A stretch of DNA of 64,000 nucleotides. Origin: Candidatus Bathyarchaeota archaeon. Its GTDB lineage: Archaea; Thermoproteota; Bathyarchaeia; Bathyarchaeales; Bathycorpusculaceae. Below the pieces are notes generated by a model, which saw only the letters and a list, made by a program, of their open reading frames with translations, was not told where the DNA came from and searched no databases. The translations under genes and the position numbers were made by a program. The stretch lies in the NCBI GenBank assembly GCA_026014665.1, contig JAOZHX010000017.1, positions 124,001-188,000 of the forward strand, in the 5' to 3' direction. Positions 59,364 through 64,000 of the stretch are shown one piece after another. Numbering within the stretch: the stretch's first letter is position 1; each line of letters starts with the position of its first letter.

Positions 59364-60852
59364 GAGTACAGACTTTCTTGAAAGCACTTATGTACTCGTC
59401 AGAGCACCCGTTTTTCTGGAGGTACTCACCGTATGCAACCAAGGCTTTCATGGCTCTTGCTGCATCTTCAGGCGACTCGAAGGAAGGCACGCATAGCCTG
59501 TCGAAGCGAGAGCGCGTGTAGAGCGCCATCTCAGTAGCTCCAATATCACACATGACGATGGGTTTGCTGTATTTTGCAGCAGTTTCTACGATTCCATCGA
59601 TGTACTTTTCTCTAAGTCCAGGCATATGATGCAGTCCCAACAGAATTATGCCCTTTATCTTTGGGTCTTGAAACATCAAATCAGCGCTAATTACAAACAT
59701 ATCATCCGTTACCGAACCAGTCAAATCCACAGGGTTTGAAGTGGCAGCGATTTTCAGTATTATATCCTTGTCTTTGAGGTCTTGGAATTTTTTTTCTGTT
59801 TCCTCGGAGAAACGTTCAACGGTTAACCCTAGAGATTCGCATTCATCCACAGTCATCACGCCTGGCCCACCTGCATCTGTGAGGATGCCGATGTTTTTGC
59901 CCAATGCAGGCGGTTGCATAGCTAAGGCTTTGCCAATGTCAAAGAACTCTTCCATGTCCCTTGCACGTATTATTCCGCCTTGCTCGAACGCTGCATCATA
60001 GATTTTATCTGAACCGGCAATGGCGCCTGTATGTGAAGCTGCCGCCCTTGCGCCCGCAGCGCTTCGTCCAGACTTAATGATAACAATTGGTTTTTTGACC
60101 GTGACTTTTTTGGCGACCCGAAGGAATTCGCGACCGTCTTTTACGTCCTCAAGGTAAACTAGTATAACTTTTGTTTCCTTGTCATGTAGAAGGTAATGTA
60201 AAATGTCAGATTCGGTTACGTCGCATTTGTTGCCAAAACTCACGAATTTACTAACGCCCATCTGCCTGCCGGTTAAGTAATCGAGCGCAGCAACACCGAA
60301 AGCGCCACTTTGCGTAATCATGGCGATGTTGCCTGGCATGGGTCTAGGCGTTGCCACAACGTCGTCTCCTGTGGTGAGAACCTTTGTTTCGGGCAAAAAG
60401 AGGGTGTCGATGCCGGTTTTGGAGTAGTAAACGCCCAGACAGTTTGGACCCAGCACGCGGATACCGCCTTTTGTTGCTGCTGCAACGACTTGGTCTTCGA
60501 GTTCTTTGTTGCCGACTTCTTTGAAGCCTGAGCTGATGATTATGGCTGTTTTGACTTTCTTTTGGGCTGCTTCTTCCATGATTGCTGGCACTGCTTTGGC
60601 AGGAATGATGACAACGATTAATTCTACATCGCCGGGGATCTTGGAGATTGATTTATAGCATTTGAAACCTAAAATGGAGTCTTCATTGGGGTTAACTGGG
60701 TAAAGATCACCTTTGAAAACGCCTCGTTCTTTGTTGGTGGCAAAGTTTTTGAAAATTACATGCCCTGCTTTGTCGATTTTTTTTGTGGCACCTACCACTG
60801 CAACGGAGCGAGGATTAAAAAATCCATCTATTTTCTGTATTGCGTCTTCCAT
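59356..60852 (-). CDS. ADP-forming acetyl/acyl-CoA synthetase, alpha subunit
   Basis: Conserves energy from acyl-CoA as ATP, typical of fermentative archaea. 498 residues: CoA-binding Rossmann domain (FFNPRSVAVVGATKK, VELIVVIIPAKAV), then two succinyl-CoA-synthetase-like ligase domains with NCLGVYYSKTGIDT, ITQSGAFGVAALDYL and the phospho-His in SHTGAIAGSDKIYD at about residue 275. The beta (ATP-grasp) subunit is not fused; it is presumably encoded elsewhere. Substrate (acetyl-, aryl- or other acyl-CoA) cannot be read from sequence. Confidence 0.92.
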   Translation of the reverse strand: MEDAIQKIDGFFNPRSVAVVGATKKIDKAGHVIFKNFATNKERGVFKGDLYPVNPNEDSILGFKCYKSISKIPGDVELIVVIIPAKAVPAIMEEAAQKKVKTAIIISSGFKEVGNKELEDQVVAAATKGGIRVLGPNCLGVYYSKTGIDTLFLPETKVLTTGDDVVATPRPMPGNIAMITQSGAFGVAALDYLTGRQMGVSKFVSFGNKCDVTESDILHYLLHDKETKVILVYLEDVKDGREFLRVAKKVTVKKPIVIIKSGRSAAGARAAASHTGAIAGSDKIYDAAFEQGGIIRARDMEEFFDIGKALAMQPPALGKNIGILTDAGGPGVMTVDECESLGLTVERFSEETEKKFQDLKDKDIILKIAATSNPVDLTGSVTDDMFVISADLMFQDPKIKGIILLGLHHMPGLREKYIDGIVETAAKYSKPIVMCDIGATEMALYTRSRFDRLCVPSFESPEDAARAMKALVAYGEYLQKNGCSDEYISAFKKVCTPK

Positions 60853-60964
60853 AACTTATCCCAATGTTCGGTTAGTGCTTGGTTGAGAGGTTTTTATTGT
60901 TTGCTATCCTAAAAATCCTTTTTTATTTTTGTAGAAGAATTAGTGGGTTTGGATGGTATTAATC

Positions 60965-61810
60965 TTATCTCTGTGCCCTTCGGACGATTACTATGGGTTT
61001 ATGTCTTACATTTTCAAGCATTTCCCAAGTTACACTCGTCTCGTTGACTCTGAAACGTGCGGCCATGTCCCACACCGTCGCACCTGAACCTGGACCTCGC
61101 GTCCTATCGGCGATGTTGGTGATTCTAAGTGCTTCAGCCGCTAAAAGAGTGCATCCAGCAACTGCAAGCGGGGTTGAACTCTTTTTGAGCTTAAACACTC
61201 GTCCAATAAGGTAGGCCATAAATCCACCGAAGGATTGAATTCCCTTGAGCGGAGATGGACGCGGAGTAAAAAAGAAGTTCCTAAACTCGTAGGTCTTGTC
61301 TGTGTCTGAGATTAAAACACAAACTTTTCTTTTTAGCCTCAGCAGGATTTGTTTTTGGATCTCGACAGCCAGAGCAGCAGACGCCTTCAAGGGCAAACTA
61401 ACGTATGAGTAAGCTAGGTTTGAACCATCGATTCCGCCTTCGGAGCCAAACATAAGTGCTTGTAAAAGGCCCGCTTGCTCTAAAGCCACCTGCTTATGGC
61501 GGCTACCTGATTCCAAAGGATATGCCCTTAAACGCCTAAGCAGCCGTGGCCCAAAATGGCACAATACGCCAAGGCAATACCCCCAGATAACACGCATCCA
61601 AAAAGCAGCTATAAATTTAGCGTTCAAGCTCGGCTTAATGACGCTCTCATCCAGAATGTTTCCGGCAGCGATGGCGAGGGCTTTTTCTGAGACCACCACA
61701 AAATCGCCATCTTCAACCTTGCCCTCTAATGCGGTGACAATTTTTTCGATGTAGCATTCGTTTGGTTTCCAATAGTCGGTGGAAACTGCTAGAGCATAAT
61801 ACTTGGTCAT
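60965..61810 (-). CDS. Coenzyme F420-0:L-glutamate ligase (CofE)-family protein
   Basis: 281 residues from the ATG at 61810 (MTKYYALAVSTDY). The N-terminal GDFVVVSEKALAIAAGNILDESVI is typical for the F420 gamma-glutamyl ligase family, as are VCVLISDTDKTYEF and GPGSGATVWDMAARF near the end. The middle GSEGGIDGSNLAYSYV differs from the NAGIDxSN motif of canonical CofE, so it may act on another substrate. Suggests F420-type or related chemistry; no other F420 biosynthesis gene is in view. The upstream frame to 61834 lacks family residues. Confidence 0.8.
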   Translation of the reverse strand: MTKYYALAVSTDYWKPNECYIEKIVTALEGKVEDGDFVVVSEKALAIAAGNILDESVIKPSLNAKFIAAFWMRVIWGYCLGVLCHFGPRLLRRLRAYPLESGSRHKQVALEQAGLLQALMFGSEGGIDGSNLAYSYVSLPLKASAALAVEIQKQILLRLKRKVCVLISDTDKTYEFRNFFFTPRPSPLKGIQSFGGFMAYLIGRVFKLKKSSTPLAVAGCTLLAAEALRITNIADRTRGPGSGATVWDMAARFRVNETSVTWEMLENVRHKPIVIVRRAQR

Positions 61811-61859
61811 CGATGGGACATCACAAACTCTCATCCACAGCTTGCTTAATAAGACTTAA

Positions 61860-62945
61860 TTAACTTACCAAATTTACCAGCCCAGCCTGCTCTGCCAACC
61901 GCAGTGCCTTGTCCATCTCCGCTTGCGTGAGCCTTCGCCGCAACTCTGGGACTTCGCTGGCTCTCCACGCTGGACGGTACTGGAACATGACGTTAACCCT
62001 TGTCTCCACGCCTAAGTTCTCAGCTATCCAGTTGACGATGGGTTTAACGCAGCAGTCTAAGTGGCCGGGCAAAACTAGCACCCGAACCAGCAATTCGCCG
62101 TACCGTTTAGCCTCAAGATGGTTTCTTGTGCAAATCTGCCAGTAGTTTGGCGCATCAGAAATCCTCAAGGCGCAATCGCCCGGTCCATACTTGAAATCCA
62201 ACAGGTAAACATCAGCAAAACCCGCCAGCAACCGCGCTGTTTCTGGACTGTAGTACGAGTTTGAGTTCCAAACCACAGGCACGTTTACCCCCACATGCTG
62301 GAACGTTTGCAGCCAATGAGCCAGCCAAGGTGTCGGCTCGCCCCCCACCAAGTTCACGTTTCTGCAGCCTTCCAACCGCAGGTTCTCAACCTCCCTTGCC
62401 AACTCCGCTGGTTTGTACTCCATTGGGGCTTCTTTCCACTGTGATATGGTCCAGTTCTGGCAGTGCTTGCAGCGGATTGTGCAGCCCATCGTGAACACGG
62501 TTCCAGATGGCACAAGCTCCGGCTCCTCGCCCAAGTGCATGAAGATGCTTGAAACGCTCATCATGTTTCCGCAGCCGCAAAAACCCAGCCTATGGGCAAG
62601 TCTGTTTACGCCGCATCTGCGACTGCAAAAGTTGCAGCACTCAAGCGTCTTTGTGGCGATTTTCACTTTCAAATCCAAATACGACTCTTTGGGCAGAACA
62701 ACGGCATCAAAATCCACCCCAGCGTCAACTTGGTGCTCAAAATCCAAGAAGGCATCGGTTGCTTTTTCATGTTTTTTCCAAAGAGCATCCAAAGAAGAGT
62801 CGTCGCTGCCAGACTCAGTTGGGACTTTTTTGGCTAATAAGAACTTGGCTCTTTTCTTGTTGCTCACGATGGCAAAGTACCTGGCTAAGCTCTTCTTTGC
62901 TAACCTGTCGTCTGGAAAAAAGCCGGGTTGCTTTGGTTTCTCCAC
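61860..62945 (-). CDS. Radical SAM protein, PflX/COG1313-like
   Basis: 361 residues. The radical SAM cluster Cys are in FTMGCTIRCKHCQNW (CxxxCxxC, about residues 154-161). An N-terminal extension carries more Cys (ECCNFCSRRCGVNRL, about 90-105, and CGCGNM), as in the PflX-like family. VNLVGGEPTPWL is a SAM-binding G-rich motif and FADVYLLDFKYG a following strand. Family function unknown; these proteins resemble pyruvate-formate-lyase activators. It lies 21 bases after the next radical SAM gene, likely one operon. Confidence 0.88.
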   Translation of the reverse strand: MEKPKQPGFFPDDRLAKKSLARYFAIVSNKKRAKFLLAKKVPTESGSDDSSLDALWKKHEKATDAFLDFEHQVDAGVDFDAVVLPKESYLDLKVKIATKTLECCNFCSRRCGVNRLAHRLGFCGCGNMMSVSSIFMHLGEEPELVPSGTVFTMGCTIRCKHCQNWTISQWKEAPMEYKPAELAREVENLRLEGCRNVNLVGGEPTPWLAHWLQTFQHVGVNVPVVWNSNSYYSPETARLLAGFADVYLLDFKYGPGDCALRISDAPNYWQICTRNHLEAKRYGELLVRVLVLPGHLDCCVKPIVNWIAENLGVETRVNVMFQYRPAWRASEVPELRRRLTQAEMDKALRLAEQAGLVNLVS

Positions 62946-62966
62946 ATTTTCATTTCGCTTTTTTGT

Positions 62967-64000
62967 CTAAAACAGGGCGTAGGGGAAACGCTGGTTGCTG
63001 TGGTGTAGCTTGCCTTTTATGGGGATTGGGTGTCCACACACGGGGCAATGCATGTCGCTGGTTAGGTTCCACTGGGTAATCTCGAAACTAGTGCGTTTTA
63101 TGACGGCGGTGTCGCAGTTGGGGCAGTAGGTGTTCTCCGCTGGGTGACCAGGCACGTTGCCCATGTAAACGTAGTTTAAGCCCTCGTTCTTAGCCGTCAT
63201 GTAAGCTCGCTCCATGTCCTCAATTCTTGTGGCTGGGATGGTGGTTAGTTTGTAGTCGGGGTGGAAACGCAAAAGGTGGAAAACCGTGTCCGCGCCCAAG
63301 TAATCCTTAATCCACTTAGCCATCGCACGTATGCGATCCATGGAATCGCCGATTTTCGGAACCACAAGATTAGTGATTTCAATGTGGACGTCTTGCAGTT
63401 TTAGCTCCTTTAAGGTCTCGTAGATGTGCTCGACTTTGGGCACTGCCATCACGGACTTGTAGAAGTCTGGGTCGGCTCCGCCCTTAAAGTCAACCGTGGC
63501 AGCATCCAAGTAAGGCGCAATGGTGCGGACAGCTTCAGGCGTCATGTAACCGTTGGTCACAAACGTATTAAACAGCCCTGCTTCTTTCGCCAGTTTGGCG
63601 GTGTCGTAAGCGTACTCCATGAAAATCGTGGGTTCAGTGTAGGTGTAACTGATTCCCTGGCACATGCTGTCCTTAGCTGATTTCACAACTTCCTCAGGGG
63701 GGAATGGTCTGCCCGCGACTTCCTTATCTTGGCTTATCATCCAGTTGTCGCAGAATTGGCAGCGGAAATTACAGCCAGCCGCCGCAATCGATAAGACCAG
63801 CGCGCCAGGGTTGAAGTGGGAAAGCGGTTTTTTGCCAATTGGGTCAACGCCAGCTGACACGGCTTTGCCATAGTTGAGCGTGTAAAGGGTGCCGCCTTTG
63901 TTTTGGCGGACCAAACAGAAGCCTTGCGCGCCGTCACTAATCAAACAGCGCCTAGAGCATAGACAACATTGCACTTTGCCTTCTTTTTCGCGTTCGTAGA
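62967..64000 (-). CDS. AmmeMemoRadiSam-type radical SAM enzyme, 5' end cut by window
   Basis: At least 344 codons in view, continuing beyond 64000 (YEREKEGKVQCCLCSRRC precedes the GTG at 63974, so that codon is internal). N-terminal Cys motif CCLCSRRCLISDGAQGFC, radical SAM CNFRCQFCDNWMIS, then ISYTYTEPTIFMEYAYD, VTNGYMTPEAV and a C-terminal rubredoxin-like zinc motif (YCPNCDTAV, HCPVCGHPIP). Relatives act with AMMECR1 and Memo proteins in an uncharacterised modification system found in archaea and eukaryotes. Partner genes would lie off the window. Confidence 0.9.
   Translation of the reverse strand, partial: YEREKEGKVQCCLCSRRCLISDGAQGFCLVRQNKGGTLYTLNYGKAVSAGVDPIGKKPLSHFNPGALVLSIAAAGCNFRCQFCDNWMISQDKEVAGRPFPPEEVVKSAKDSMCQGISYTYTEPTIFMEYAYDTAKLAKEAGLFNTFVTNGYMTPEAVRTIAPYLDAATVDFKGGADPDFYKSVMAVPKVEHIYETLKELKLQDVHIEITNLVVPKIGDSMDRIRAMAKWIKDYLGADTVFHLLRFHPDYKLTTIPATRIEDMERAYMTAKNEGLNYVYMGNVPGHPAENTYCPNCDTAVIKRTSFEITQWNLTSDMHCPVCGHPIPIKGKLHHSNQRFPYALF

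Noticed and set aside
1..64000. CRISPR arrays, insertion sequences, prophage or rRNA genes
   Set aside because: No regularly spaced direct repeats, transposase, integrase or rRNA sequence seen anywhere in the window.

Overview
This 64 kb window is archaeal and most likely comes from a TACK-superphylum organism close to Bathyarchaeia. That placement is inferred from gene content, not from a marker tree. Archaeal hallmarks include the exosome (Rrp41, Rrp4), SBDS, a proteasome alpha subunit, glycerol-1-phosphate dehydrogenase and CDP-archaeol synthase (ether lipids), RadB, diphthamide synthesis, CTP-type riboflavin kinase and intron-containing tRNAs. A eukaryote-like topoisomerase IB, three-gene glutamate synthase and an ADP-forming acyl-CoA synthetase alpha subunit also fit this group. 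There is no rRNA, CRISPR array, prophage or recognisable transposase.

Layout. 1-2.5 kb: minus-strand exosome/SBDS/proteasome operon. 2.5-4.6 kb: two surface or secreted proteins, one frameshifted. 5-10.6 kb: DNA repair (Nth, XPD-like helicase, RadB), a Grc3/Clp1 RNA kinase with an RNase H-fold partner, and CarS. 10.6-18.6 kb: an OSTC/Ost3-like membrane protein, topoisomerase IA and N-glycosylation genes (GT2, AglB oligosaccharyltransferase, GlcNAc-1-P-transferase-like). 19.2-24.4 kb: glutamate synthase operon (ferredoxin, flavoprotein, Glt1, Glt2, Glt3). 24.7-29.9 kb: AbrB-PhoU regulator, two small genes, and FeoB with a DtxR-FeoA regulator behind a three-site operator array. 30-33.2 kb: glyA and serA, separated by a stretch of decayed genes. 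33.4-35.8 kb: a Dph6 + glutaminase pair, a frameshifted surface protein, then a decayed second copy of the same pair. 35.9-40.3 kb: a 1488-residue cell-surface subtilase. 40.3-49.3 kb: metallopeptidase, acyltransferase, P-type ATPase, FKBP, VOC protein, EgsA, DUF167 and topoisomerase IB. 49.6-55.3 kb: transglutaminase-like surface protein, tRNA-Ser(GGA) and tRNA-Leu(TAA), both with introns, a GNAT protein and a COG1067 Lon-like protease. 55.4-64 kb: flavin disulfide reductase + GcvH, inositol-phosphate synthase, RibK, acyl-CoA synthetase alpha, an F420-ligase-family protein and two radical SAM proteins, the last cut by the window edge.

Common threads are ether and inositol lipid precursors (EgsA, CarS, MIPS), protein N-glycosylation, serine/glycine one-carbon metabolism (SerA, GlyA, GcvH), nitrogen assimilation, iron uptake, and many exported proteins with Pro/Thr stalks and C-terminal membrane anchors. 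Genes are tightly packed: several convergent pairs share their stop codons and several operon neighbours overlap by ATGA.

No wholly new multi-gene system is evident. The observations most worth a second look are the tRNA-Leu with a D-arm intron, the Dph6-glutaminase pair and its decayed copy, the OSTC-like protein, the DtxR operator array, and the cluster of frameshifted genes at 31.3-35.8 kb.
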